Shown here: piece by piece, positions 45,021-56,790 of the stretch | Layout of the letters: each line of letters starts with the position of its first letter | Numbering within the stretch: the stretch's first letter is position 1 | Assembly (NCBI GenBank): GCA_021234155.1 | Contig: JAJEKV010000003.1 | Span: 8,742,413 to 8,806,412, forward strand | DNA length: 64,000 nt | Reading direction: 5' to 3' | DNA from: Isoetes taiwanensis | Lineage: Eukaryota > Streptophyta > Lycopodiopsida > Isoetales > Isoetaceae | Made by a program: the position numbers and the translations under genes | Notes under the pieces: generated by a model | Told to the model about the DNA's origin: nothing | What the model saw: only the letters and a program-made list of their open reading frames with translations | Database searches by the model: none

Positions 45021-45290
45021 GCGTCGGTCCGAGATCCTACGGCTCACGTTGCTTTGGGACACATCCTACGGTGCACATGGCTTTGGGAATTATATGTAAT
45101 CGATCCTACGGTCCAGGTTGATTCGATCTTGATCGTCGATCCAGGATCTTACGGCTCACGTGGCTTGGTACATATTCTACAGTGCACATGACTTTGGGAA
45201 TTATATGTAATAGATCCTATGGCTCATGTTGCGTGAGATCTCGACCCTTGATCGGGTCCAAGATCCTACGGCCCAAGTTGAATGCTCATC
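45021..45290. repeat. Tandem array with CCTACGG motifs, copy C (reverse of 33.5 kb)
   Basis: It contains two diverged units plus a part, with GGTCCGAGATCCTACGGCTC, ATCCTACGGTCCAGGTTGAT and CACATGGCTTTGGGAATTAT. It reads as the reverse complement of 33,516-33,760. Confidence 0.82.
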
Positions 45291-45324
45291 CCTTAGGAAA
45301 AGGCTTTTAAAATTTTTATGTTGT

Positions 45325-45390
45325 GTGGGGGATTCGAACCCTAGCCATTGACCCCCCAGCCCCCTATTCTAACCACCAGACCAAGCATTA
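45325..45390 (-). repeat. tRNA-derived SINE head or tRNA pseudogene
   Basis: The minus strand has TTGGTCTGGTGGTTAGAATA (A-box) and a perfect B-box GGTTCGAATCC. The distance between the boxes fits a tRNA, but the T stem has a mismatch and no acceptor stem closes. It is probably SINE-derived. Confidence 0.55.
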
Positions 45391-46109
45391 ATTCTATGAA
45401 TAATTTGTGTTTCATATATACTTAAGGGTATGTTTCCATTAAGATAAAATAGACTCCCGCTCGAGTCCATTTGCGGCATAAATTTATACCATGCGAACTC
45501 TCTGGCATGTTATATCCGCACAGCACTACCTATTGTGGTATAAATTTATACCAGCCAGAAATTTATTTTGAAGACGTTATGTCCACGCATTGTCATCGTG
45601 GTATACATAAGTCTATAGCAAGACAGATGAGCAAATAAGAGCAAGTATATAAGACGAAGAGCGAGCGTCTTCGACTCCAACTTGCGCTTCAAAGTGTAAG
45701 TTTGTTCAATGAGGCATACTTTCATGTGAAAATGTTTGCTTCAATGAGGCAATGTCAAAATGTGTTGCATTTTTTACAGTTTTGTTCATAGTTTTGTACT
45801 GATTTTGAAAACTTTGAATAAAATACTGTTTTGGCACTTTAGTGTGCTTGCTGTTTTTTTCAATGTCTATTTTGTTTAGTTTTTGAAAATATTACTATTT
45901 CTCAAACCAAACTAGGGGGGCCAAAAAGGGATGTCAAACAATTTTGAATGGAAGCTAAGTTCACACCCCCCCCCTCAAAAATGATGCCTAAAATTTTCAA
46001 ATTGTCACACTTGTCACAAGTATACCATGAAAAGGGACCTTTTGGGGGGGATTTTAGGGAATCTTTCAAAGATTCCTTTTGAAGTGCGTTTTGAGCAAAT
46101 TAGTGCGTT
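45391..46109. other. Non-coding stretch, possible solo LTR
   Basis: The palindrome GGTATAAATTTATACC or a close form occurs at 45,478 and 45,537. GTATATAAGACGAAGAG at 45,645 looks like a TATA box in an LTR-like setting, and ATGAGGCA words follow. No TG/CA borders with matching flanks could be set. G and C runs occur at 45,913 and 45,966. Confidence 0.35.
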
Positions 46110-46590
46110 TCATTTTAAACTTTGTTCTTTATCATTGTCGCCAAGGAGTTTATCCTTGTCTTTGATCTGCGCCAGCAATTCCTGAATGGTCGTCTGAAAC
46201 TCAGCCTGTTGATCAGCGAGCAGGCTGGTCTGGTCTTGTGCAGTCTTGAGAGATTTACGGGCCTGTAAAAGAGCCTCGTGCTTTTGTTGAAGGTTTTCTT
46301 CCAGGGTTTGAACTTGGATGGTGGCAGCTTGGAGATCCCTGTGAACTGCTTCCGTGGCCTCCATGTAGGCTTGAACGCCATTCATGAAGGTTTCTTGCGA
46401 GTCCTGAAGCTTAAGGACAACTGCTTGAACATCTTCTTGCTGGTATTGATATAGGACCTGTCGAGAAGGTGGAGGTGCAGGGTCCTGTTGTTGATTTGTT
46501 TGTGACGTCCGAGAATTATGCTGAGAAGTGGTGGGTGTGGATTCCGTGGAGGAAGAAGAGGCAGAAATGGGCTTGGCTTTTTGTTGATCA
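46110..46590 (-). pseudogene. Coiled-coil coding segment fused downstream of the DDE-like gene
   Basis: A minus-strand frame, open from about 46,560 to the stop at 46,110, reads a Ser/Thr/Gln/Pro-rich linker. REVLYQYQ-like sequence and VQAVVLKLQDSQETFMNGVQ follow, then AVHRDLQAATIQVQTLEENL and ALLQARKSLKTAQDQTSLLA. Heptads of Leu/Ile continue to the end, so a long coiled coil is predicted. It is out of frame with the preceding DDE-like frame, which overlaps it to 46,382. It may be a separate element such as a gag N-terminus, or a C-terminal extension of the upstream gene reached through a frame change. Confidence 0.5.
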
Positions 46591-49235
46591 TGACCAGGTG
46601 ACCAAACTGTATCACATCATGTAACTCCTCTACCTCATTTGCAAACATTGCAGTTTCTGATTCCAATTCTGTACCTTCAGCATGTGCACATGGGACTAGC
46701 TTCTTCAATGTCCACTTTCCACAGTGTTGAATAGACTCACATGCCTGCCATTCAAAGTTTATGCAGGCACTGCAAAAACAAGATAGTGGTCTAACCATCA
46801 GTAAGGTTGGGTCCTCCGGACTTATGGAAAATACACAGTGCCAGTTTTGGACACCAGGAAGGGGTTGCACATCAAATGGCTTTGACCTGTCAATCTCAGC
46901 CTCCTTCACTTCCCAATACACTCTACGAACTTGAGATTTCTTGTTTCTCAAAATAACACAGGTATCATGAGCACCCTTTATTTCAATCCCATGCTCTCTT
47001 CTTTGCTCACTGGCCAAGAGTTGCTTGGCCTTGGCAGCCTCTCCATCATGTTCCCCCTTCCCATGCCCTGATCCGAAGAAATTCCATTGTACACGAATGC
47101 CATGCTGACAATGGTACCTACATATGAAGTAGAATGATCTTCTGGATTTGAACTGAGTAGCACAACCATCTGACCACACGAGATGATACCGCATGTGAGA
47201 TCCTCCATTCTCTTTCAACCACTGAAGATGAAGTTGAAATACATGCTGTACAAAATGTGTGTCATGACTTCTATCATCAGAAACATATAAGTGAACAGTC
47301 TTCTGCAACTTACCATTTACCTTGAAGAGAGTGATATGTACCAAAATAGTCTGCATTCCAATGTTCAGACTGCACTTCTTTGAAGGGCTGCAATGTGTAA
47401 TTTTCTGTAAAGTCTACTACTGATATCACAGAATCATCTCTTAGACTCTGAGTGCTTCTCCTAAATTCTTTGCTCTGCCAATGAGCTGCAAAGTTGTGAT
47501 GCACAAACTTTTTCATGCGATCAAACATGGCAGATAGCATGAAAGGAGCATCTGTTTGCTTCTCCACCAATCTTAGTCTTCTAGAAGTGCCCTTCCTTGA
47601 CTTCTCGTCCATATAACAGTAAGTCTGCCATTTAACATTATCTTCATTATTCTCATCAGTCTCTTTTGGACATAAGGGAATCTTTTGCTTACCACATTTT
47701 TCACAATCCCCCCTTATGCACTTCAGATTGTGCCACTCTTCCCTTTCCTCTTTTTGGCAAACCATTTCTCTCCAAAGAGTGCTAACATTACAAAATGTAA
47801 GCTTTTGTGCCTGACAAACCCCATCATGTGTACCAACAACACATACATCACAATTGCAACTGCAATTTATGTAAAACTTCAGCCTCATAGAGTTGAAAGC
47901 TTTTCTGAAATTCTCTGCTTGTTCATGCTTGACACAACAGCAAGTGTTTCTCTCCTTCAATTTCCTTATGCAACTTGGTTTCAGGTATTCGAACATTCTA
48001 ATACCAACATCTGCATCTGGATTCTCCTCCACAAAGTGCTCATACAGCTCAGCCTGCACATTGCAAAAGAAAATAGGTAAGTTGGAGAAGACTGTGCATT
48101 GAATACCTTACATATCCAGTACATAAGTAAGAAATACTATGTATACCAGTACATATCAGTTGTACATGTAAAAAGATTTGATTGAATCTATACATATTCA
48201 GTACATATGTACGGTAGATTATGTATAGTATCAATTTATAGCACATTTAATCGTACATCCTTACACTATGTACATATATATCACATAATATACATGAAAT
48301 ACTTCCAAGAGCAAGTAGATGACCCCATAAACCTCATTTACATGTATAATACAGTAAGCAAAACATACCGAAAAGGATACATCAAAGCAAGTAAACTAAG
48401 ATTGGTAGAGGAGTTCACATATGTGCATGAAAATGTACATGAAAACTAAAAAGAAACTGAAATGTAATAGTTTCTTTGACAAAAGCTTTAATACCTGAGG
48501 AATGTCAAGATACTAGATTGCCTCGCTTCTTTTTTGCCTCACATCCCTGTACTTTGGTGAAACCTTGGTGTTGTTAAGCCAGAACTGGATGACTTTTAGC
48601 TTGGTTTCTTCATCCAAATGATCATATCTAGCCTTCCTGCCTGCTAATGCCCAAATGTTTGAACCAGCAATTGCCATTCTCTTTCTTCTGCAAGCAGCAT
48701 ATGAAAGATTTCGGGGATGGCATTTGAGCATCTTGCAAGCAATTCCCTTTTGCTTCAAGTCACCATTTTTCCCCACAACCATTGATAAAATTGAATGCTT
48801 GGCAACCAATTTATCACCACTATTAGAGCATTTTACCTCTTCCAATCCATCTTTAAGGTTTTCTAAAATTGCATGCTTGACCATTGCTTGTGAAGGCAAC
48901 CCAATCACATGTTCAAAAAGCTCCAATAGCCTCTGATCTTGCAAGAATCTAGAAACAAATAAGTACCTTTGATTAAGAGCCAGAGATTCAGCTTCTTTTC
49001 TCATAACAGTAACAGCATTTTGCACACTGGTCCTTATTTTTTTGGTAGCATACCTTGAGGATGTACTACCCTTTTCAATTTTGCTATCATGCTCTGCCAT
49101 CTTCTTTTTCCCTTTCTCATCTCTCCCACTTTCAAAATTACTGCATGTCACCTGTTGTTTACTCTTCACAATTTTGAATTCACCAGATGCCATCTGATGT
49201 TTGCCACATTCAGTTTCAAAATCACCAGATTGCAT
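46591..49235 (-). pseudogene. DDE/RNase H-like transposase-type gene, uncharacterised family (spliced, broken)
   Basis: Exon 1 (49,235-48,495) holds a charged N-terminus, then a helical region (FVSRFLQDQRLLELFEHVIG) and ATKLKVIQFW-type sequence ending KVSPKYRDVRQKR. Exon 2 starts at 48,053 after a TGTGCAG acceptor: AELYEHFVEENPDADVGIRM, FEYLKPSCIRK and a Cys-rich zinc region (NTCCCVKHEQ, CSCNCDVCVV, CIRGDCEKCGKQKIPLC). The catalytic-looking part follows: VVDFTENYTLQPFKEVQSEH, then YHLVWSDGCATQFKSRRSFY and NFFGSGHGKGEHDGEAAKAK. These Asp, Asp and His/Glu motifs resemble the patterns DFSENY, SDGPTTQY and AGHGKGAPDG that I recall from uncharacterised animal and plant proteins. Defects are an in-frame TAG at 48,513 just before the exon 1 donor and a 1-base frameshift at about 47,335. 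Function as a transposase is inferred from fold-type motifs; no terminal repeats were found. Confidence 0.6.
48060..48494 (-). other. Intron of the DDE-like gene, GTACAT-rich
   Basis: The intron has a GTATTA donor and a TGCAG acceptor on the minus strand. TGTACAT or GTACATA words are repeated many times between 48,110 and 48,440. Confidence 0.6.
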
Positions 49236-50594
49236 GTTTTCCTGATCCTGGAAAAAAATTCAAATTGTGTTCTACTTTCTTGGTTCGATTTGGGAATTTT
49301 CTTGGAAGGAAATTTTTCTGGAGGGAATTTTCCTGGAGGAAATTGGAGGGAGGAATTTCCTCCAGGAGTTTCGCATCAACCGCCGGCCTCTACTTGTCAT
49401 AATTACAAACAAACGGGAATTTTGCCCCTTTTTAAATATATAAGACAAAATTTATACATGAAATAAGTACATTTAAAATTCAGCAACCCGTTCAAAAGTT
49501 TACATGAATTGCCCCCTAATGTATGACACCCTAACGTGCTTTTACCCCATGGTAAGTCTAAGAATAAAGAAACATCATGAAATCAAGCAAAATGGATGGA
49601 AACTTACTCCTTTGCTTTAAGCATCTGCGTGGGCCTCATTTACAAGAATGAATACTTACTACCAAGTCCAACACATAAACCTTTCATTTCATTATGGAAA
49701 CTATGTTCTTCCTAATTATCAATGCATAAATAAAAAATAAGGAACAAGAAAATATACGAAGGTAACAATTTAGCTGATAGAAGGAGATGTCTATAAATTC
49801 AGTGCAACTCAATAACCTAAAGCTCCATTCTGAAATCAACGTTGTCAAGAAAACCACGGCTTATCTGTTTGGTAGTACCTATTTATGCAACATTTAGTTC
49901 TGGTAAACTCCCCTAATAGGCTTAGAGCTGAGTTTCTGCTGCCGCGCCCGAAAAAGCTTAGCGTCGAGGCATTGATAGACGATTGAACTTTAGCCCAGCC
50001 CTTAGATGCGAGATCTACCCCTAAGATCTTTCTCAACATCATCAAATTGAGGGGCGAAAACTGGATGAGAAGGCTTCCATTTAAAAAGGGAGTTACAGAA
50101 CTCTTTGTAGTGGTGCCACACTCCTTCACATTGGAAAAAACATTTACCAACTACGTCAAACGTATATTTCACAATATCCAGCCAGAGCTTGAGATGATGG
50201 AAGGAAATGCTAGGAAGTTTTCCTGGGATTTTCTAAATTTGCAAGTGGTTGATGCAATATTTTGGAGATTCAACATATGAAATGAAGCTAGATGAGGTGG
50301 CAGCCAACATGCATAGGCTAGAATTATAGTGATCCTTGTACCCAAGAAAAGACAAGCCTGCTAATTTTGAAATTCGAAATTGGAGTTGCTTCAACTCGAG
50401 GTCTTCTTGTTCATAATACAAAGTAATTATAAAATCCAAAATTGGAGCTTCTTCATTCTATATGTACATGTACTTATTGGTTTTATATGAATATATATCA
50501 TATATTAGAAATATAACAATCACGGTTGTATAAATTCCAAATTTGAAGACTCACATGTTCAGCCCACCATACCATGCAATGATATTGCTACCTA
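49236..50594. other. Non-coding or unrecognised stretch upstream of the DDE-like gene
   Basis: A GGAGGGAATTTTCCTGGAGG-type repeat lies at 49,290-49,370. A plus-strand frame at 50,047-50,280 (RRLPFKKGVTELFVVVPHSF) looks like a short coding relic but is not recognised. Nothing else is supported. Confidence 0.4.
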
Positions 50595-50675
50595 ATAATA
50601 GCCAGTGGGGTTTGAGCCTGGGCGGGGCACACCCGTAACCATTAGCCTAACCACTAGACTCTTATTGCGATAAAC
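50595..50675 (-). repeat. tRNA-derived SINE head, single copy
   Basis: The minus strand reads GTTTATCGCAATAAGAGTC, TAGTGGTTAGGCTAATGG, then CCCCGCCCAGGCTCAAACCC and CACTGGC. It is nearly identical to the first unit of the trimer at 33,905. Confidence 0.8.
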
Positions 50676-50786
50676 ATCCTTTCTAAACTTGCAAGCAAGA
50701 AAACTCCATTGACTATATAGGATACCATCTGTTACATGGGCTATATATGACTAGTTCATTTTTTTTTTTAATTCCAATGACAATAT

Positions 50787-51000
50787 ACCTTCATGCATTG
50801 CATGCAAGCTGGACGTAGTGGTGCTAGTGTTCATTCGACATGTCTAAAAACATGTTGGTATCCTTCGATGGATAAAGGCATGCCTGCATGAATGATAGAT
50901 GGTTTTGAGTCTGGACGAATTGTGTACTGAAAGCAACCACCACGTACCTTTTTGCATCACATGCAAGCTAGATATGCTGGTGCTAGTGGTCAATGTGTAA
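50787..51000. repeat. Direct repeat pair near the Helitron 3' side
   Basis: A segment of about 55 bp with CATGCAAGCTGGA and GGTGCTAGTG at 50,787-50,842 recurs at 50,945-51,000. It lies 60-280 bp beyond the end of the Helitron reading frame, where its 3' terminus would be expected. No CTRR end was identified. Confidence 0.7.
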
Positions 51001-51063
51001 ACGTTTTGCTTTTCCATCACGAACTTTTATTTGATGAATAAGTTGTGGAGTACGTACCTTAAC

Positions 51064-54000
51064 GTCAAAGTAGTTCCTTATAGACGACGTTCACCGTACT
51101 TTTTGTTGTGTTCTCGGGGGAGAGGAGTATCAACACATCTTGCCTGTTCCGTACACGAGTAAAGGCCGTATACAATTGCCCATGTGCAAAGACATTTGTG
51201 CGTAGATCAATAACAACTCGGTCTAATGTTAAACCCTGATAACTATTAAAAGTGGTCGAGTATCATAGACGCAATGGTAATTGTCGTCTATGGATAGTCC
51301 ACGGACGATTTTCTGGTTGATAGAAAAAATCTGCCCTAGAGATTGGATATGTGTTTCCTTCTGGATCACCAAGGAGTCTCACCATTACAAACTTCGCATG
51401 CATTGACTCAATCACGACCCTAGCATTCTTCACAAGGCCCTTCTCCATGTCTAACCGTTTCATCACGTGGCATATTGCCCCCACTTTAAGCCTAAGCTCA
51501 TGGTTAGGAATCCCGGAATCTGTAAAATTGTTCAAAAAATCCGAAGTTGCATACGGATGATCGTGGATAAGTTCGTCCTGCTCGGTTATATGATCGTGGC
51601 TGTAATAAGATTTATCCTGACTGGAAACTTCATCTAATATACGACCATTGAACTCGTCAACGTGTTTGTTGATCGAGGCAAGGGATATCCGCTTGTCACA
51701 TTCCACTGGGTTGCGAAGGATATCCGGGGGATAAAGGAATTTAGCTGTATCTAAGATGTTTGTAGTTGTATTGAACAAATCCAACAACACCGTGGTTTCT
51801 TCCCAATTCTCCCCAAGGTTGTCGACAAACGTCATTAGCTCCGGATCTCCTGCGTTTCATATAGGCTGATGCAACCTCAACACACAGAACATTCTCCATA
51901 ATGACGAGGATTTTATAGATGCATTGAATGCCGCAATCCTCCCTCCTCCCTTTACGACAGGGGCAACTTGCCTGAAATCACCAGCAGCTATGAAATGTTT
52001 TCCACCAAAAGGAAAGTCGTTTCTATACAACCTTTGAAGAACATGATTCACGCTTTCTATAACGGCCTTATTGGCCATTGGAAACTCATCCCAAATAATG
52101 ACTTTGGCCTCAACGATGAGTTGTGCTACTCCTGAATCACATTCTAGCATCGAATGAAGCCCCGCATTGTTTTCAACCACAGGGATTTGGAATAGGGAAT
52201 GTGCTATTCGTCCGCCTGCATACAATCGAGCTGCCAGAGCCGTCGTGCCGCATGGAAGGACTATGCCTCTATTGCTGCGTATGAGAAAGCATATGCGTTT
52301 TTCCTGTACCTGCTTTTCCATTTACAAATATAGGTTCGTTCGCTCGGGGAGATTCTAGCCACTGTCTTATGAAATTGTATAACTCCAATTGGTTGTCATT
52401 CATCATACTCGACATTTGCAATGCAGAGTTCAGATACGATGCATGGTCAGAAAATTTCTCTAGCTCGTGCATCACATCCCTTCCGACACGGTGCTGCAAT
52501 TGGAGGCCGAATGCCATGATGTTAATGCCATGTTGAACTAAAATATTATTGATTAGATGAAGAGCTTCATTGAAAGCAATTACATCGTTGTTTGGATACT
52601 CGTCTAATAGATCAACGCTCATAGGCATCTAAAACTTAGTCCATAACTCAGTTGCTGGTCCTTGGTCGAGTAACAACATGGCAAACAGGAAACACAATTG
52701 TGTAGGGCTCAATGATAAGGAAACTGCCTCCTCCATAACTAATGTTGCCTCATTGTGTGCTGCGAGCAAACCCGCTGCTTCTGCAGCCTGTTGATATGTC
52801 TCATAGAGGTGATCATCTACGATCTTTAACTCATCCCATGATCTTGCAGGACGATGCAACAGAATCTGTCTTAAATAGAATGCCTCGCCAACCTTAGGTA
52901 ACAATAGACGGATTCTACATACTAATTGCCTCGTCTTCTTTCTCACGATGTTGCGTGCAAATCCCGCTCGCTCCTGTTCCATGTAATATCCAGGCTCAAA
53001 CAAGGATGATGGACTATATGCCACCAAACTATATTGTTCATAGTATTGGATATATGTAAGTGTATCGAACACATGGTCAAGTGGCCGTAGGAAGTACCGA
53101 TCCAACAACGACCTCGTATTTGACGGCAATAGATGCAAAGGTAGACATTTAACAGCAGGTGTTTTATTTGTTATGTCGTATGACATTATCCTCCAGGATG
53201 CCTCTGTGGCTGATAGATAGCGTGCCTTTACATATTCTTGTATCTCATTCCTATGGCCTGCTCCAGCAGCATGCCCTTGTGAGGAGCGTTCAGAAGCTTG
53301 CCTTGTGTCATGGGTTGCATGCTCACCACTAACATGTGCATCTCTCCCATGTTGAACTCCTCGCTGGCCAGAATCTGACGACAATTCCACACGTGTTTGC
53401 CCCTCTTGAGTTATTGAGAACCTTGCAGTATCAAATCCCTTATATATATAACCATAGAGGTAAGAGAAGACATGCACGGTGGATGCGATGTCAACCATAA
53501 TATGACAGTTGAGTTCATGGAGCAAGAAAGCATTGTATGGAACTATCCATGCATCGTCCACACTCCTCCTCCTATATTGCACATAGCCCTTTGAGTCAAG
53601 GTGCATTGTTGGATTGACTAGTTTTGGATACTTGTAACAGCACAGAGAACTACATGGGGAGCATCTGGTAGAGTGTCTATGGACCATAAATTTTTGAACC
53701 TGTCCCCGAAGAATTGGGTCACTTGGTAGCTCCGCAGATATAATATCATCAACACATTCTATTGGTATATCTGGTTCTGTACGTAACACAAGATGCACGT
53801 GGGGAAGTCCTCGCTTTTGAAACTCTACTACCGTGATTATATACGACACCCGTTGAAAAAATCTATGTAAGAGTTCTTTTAGACGTTGTAACCTTCCATG
53901 AAAACATCGTACAACAATCATAGGACTATCAGATGCATTCTGGCCAGGTCTAAGGGCAGCTCTTATTTCTGGCCAATCTGTATTCGTCGTCATCGTAATG

Positions 54001-56171
54001 AATAAAGTTGGACGGCCCTTTGCCCTAGAGTGTGCCAATGCATCAGCAACTTGAACAGAACACCATCTCTGGCAACCCAAGAATGATGAAGGCAATATAA
54101 TATCATTCTGGTTGTCATTTTCTCGCTCGGTATAATCTTCGTCAAATTGAGCCCTCCTATTTCGGAAGGCAGGTGTCCTAAAGTAATTCAGGCGTGTGTC
54201 CTCAACCCTTGAGTACATGTCGACTAGGTACTCCCCACACAAACGTCCTAGTCGAAGGAACCTATCCTCGTGCAATAACCTTGCCCTATACCATTGAAGT
54301 TGCGTGAGACCATGATATTTTTTGGGCCCCTATCCCAATGTACCATGGGGAAGAAGCATCGGATATTGCAGAGGTTCATACATGGGATCGAGAATGTTAA
54401 CGAAGGTCGGCTCACCCTCACTTCGAGCCCAAAATCCTGCAACTCGGGATGCAATATCAACCGTGTTACTAACCTCTGCAATCGCTGCTATTTCATCACT
54501 CCCAACTACACCTTCAATTGTAATGTATGCTGAAGGCATACGCATACTCCCCATGGTTCGAAGATGTCTAATGAATGGGTTCACTTGATCAAGTATCGAC
54601 CCGATTGCTGCAATCCATTGGAATGGCACCCTTTGTAGTCCCGCTTGTGCATAACGTTGTGAATCATCATATATATACCAGTGTATGGGATTCCCCGTCT
54701 CCCTTGTTGGAAGCAAACGATGATACGTACGGCCCATGATAGTCAAAAATGAGGGGAAGTCCAAATTGACAAACTCTCCATCCACTCCAAGCACACTAAA
54801 GCAAAAGAGCTTATTTATCCTTCTACATACCCTATTGAAATCTGCAGCGTCGTATAAGTTAACCAATGTAGTCGGCAAGGGAGGTAATCGTGGTAGTAAC
54901 CACCTACCCTTATTACAATAAAACCCATTCTGTTCAACGTTTAGCAATGGAATATGGCAATACATGCATTGCTTATTCCATGTGCACATCGAGAATGCTC
55001 GATTAATTGCTGTTCTCATGTGTCGCGCACGAGTGTGCCAGTGCTCATGCGGACTCACCATTGAGTCATCACCCACAGTGCTTGCTTGCATATTGACATA
55101 GCTAGAGGACGTACTTGCAGCGCTTACATTTGCGTGACGTTCTCTCTCTAGCAGGCGTATACAATCTCTCTCCTCAGAAGATAGGTCCACATAACGTTTC
55201 CTCCGCACATGGCGCACTTCCTCCCGACCTTCATCACCTAATCTTGCGTACCATCTTGCTCTATACCCAAGTTGCTCACCCACAACTGCCGGTGACCCGT
55301 CAAGTAACTCACCCCCATCAATCGACGACACACTTAGAGCTGGAGCATTTTCACCTACTACAACTCCATCTATTCCAACAATATGTGTGTCTATCATCCT
55401 AGTCCGAAGCTGTCTCGATCGCTGTCTCGCTCGTTCGCGCTCTAGTTCTCGAGCACCCCCGCTTAGATTTGTGTATCGTACTCTTGCCCTCTGTCGGCGC
55501 CTCTCCCTATCATCCACCACTGGTACAACACGTTGTGTATCTCCTATCGATTGAAGTAGGCGCTGTCTAGTATGCTTTCTCACCAATGCTCGCAAATTTA
55601 CATAACGCCCCGACGCTCTCGTACCTATTTGACTTTCAGCTGGGTTCGAGGACGTACTTGCAGCGCTTACATTTGCGTGACGTTCGCTCTCTAGCAGGCA
55701 TATATGATATCTCTCCTCAGTAGATAGGTCCGCATAACGTTCCCTCCGCACATGGCGCACTTCCTCCCGACCTTCATCACCTAATCTTGCATACCATCTT
55801 GCTCTATACCCAAGTTGCTCACTCACAACTGCTGGTGACCCGTCAAGTAACTCACCCCCACTAGTCGACGGCACACTTGGAGCTGGAGCATTTTCACGTG
55901 CTACAACTCCATCTATTCCAATAATATGTGTGTTTATCGTCCTATCCCTATCATCTACCACTGGTACAACACGGTGTGTATCTCCTATCGATTGAAGTAG
56001 GCACTGTCTAGTACGCTCTCTCGCCAATGCTCGCAAATTTACATAAAGCCCCGACCCTCTCGTACCTATTTGACTTTCGGCTGGGTTCGATGCGTTACCA
56101 TCCATACTCCTTGATCCACTAAATTTAACACACAAACTAAATGCATGTGTCACCGGAGAAGAATAACTCAT
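51064..56171 (-). pseudogene. Helitron Rep/helicase (RepHel), nearly full length
   Basis: This is the single large protein of an autonomous Helitron: a rolling-circle replication initiator fused to a PIF1-type helicase. Order on the minus strand: a duplicated Arg-rich N-terminal module (56,090-55,116); the Helitron N domain with CTWNKQCMYCHIPLLN and VLGVDGEFVNLDFPSFLTIM; then MYEPLQYPMLLPHGTLG. The Rep part has LFITMTTNTDWPEI, the two-His motif RGLPHVHLVLR (about 53,800) and the Tyr motif YLYGYIYKG (about 53,450). The helicase has Walker A NGKAGTGKT (52,310), Walker B VIIWDEFPMA, AGDFRQVAPVV and a C-terminus ending TFNSYQGLTLDRVVIDLRTN and AFTRVRNRQDVLILLSP. In-frame stops are at 54,330, 52,629, 51,857 and 51,263; one frameshift lies near 52,285. 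Apart from these the frame is continuous for about 1,700 codons, so it died recently. The first ATG is at 56,171; 56,106 is an alternative. Confidence 0.93.
55116..56090 (-). repeat. Tandem internal duplication in the Helitron N-terminus
   Basis: Residues 28-173 and 174-352 of the frame are two copies of one module: NPAESQIGTR, YVNLRALxR, LLQSIGDTxRVVPVVDDR, LLDGSPAVV, YRARWYARLGDEGREEVRHV and ERHANVSAAST. The second copy carries about 33 extra residues rich in Arg (RRRQRARVRY to QRSRQLRTR). Confidence 0.95.
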
Positions 56172-56790
56172 ATGTTACATGCCTTCCAAAGCGCCTCTCA
56201 CATGTTGAAGAAGCATTGAGATTAATTATCTGTGTTTGTAATAGAAGAAACGACAGCATTAGCACCAACTATCATATATCCACATCAATGGCATGACCTT
56301 TTTAATGTCATCATTACTCATCCCACACATATAGTTTATGACGAATTCAGTGTAACGAGGTTATACATGCATGTCTTAAGACATTAGCATAGTTCATTAT
56401 GCACTCACATTTCCACATCAATGGCATGTTTTCTTTCTTAAACTATGAGGTCGTTGGCACAAATCATAACCCATCCCACACATACATTTTACGATAAATT
56501 TAATGTAACGAATAGAATAGAATAGAATAGTTTTTTTGTAATGAGATTATATAGATAGCATGTCTCCCAAAAAAATATAAGCATCTGTATAACATGTCAA
56601 TAGCGATAGCATAATTATCTAACTACGGAAGGCATATGTATGTAGACGTTCATAGTGCTAGGACATCCACAACTATCCTCCCACCTCAGAAGCTTATGTA
56701 CCTTACAGTCGGTCCATAGCGAGAGCATAATTATCTATATAAATACAAAAAGTAGACGTCACTATATAGTCGTTGGGAGGGGTGGACCAT
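56172..56790. other. Helitron leader or flank, non-coding
   Basis: No gene was recognised. CCACATCAATGGCATG is repeated at 56,279 and 56,433. GAATA repeats at 56,513-56,535 match the simple-repeat tail of the local LINE family but lack its 3' end. Confidence 0.45.
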
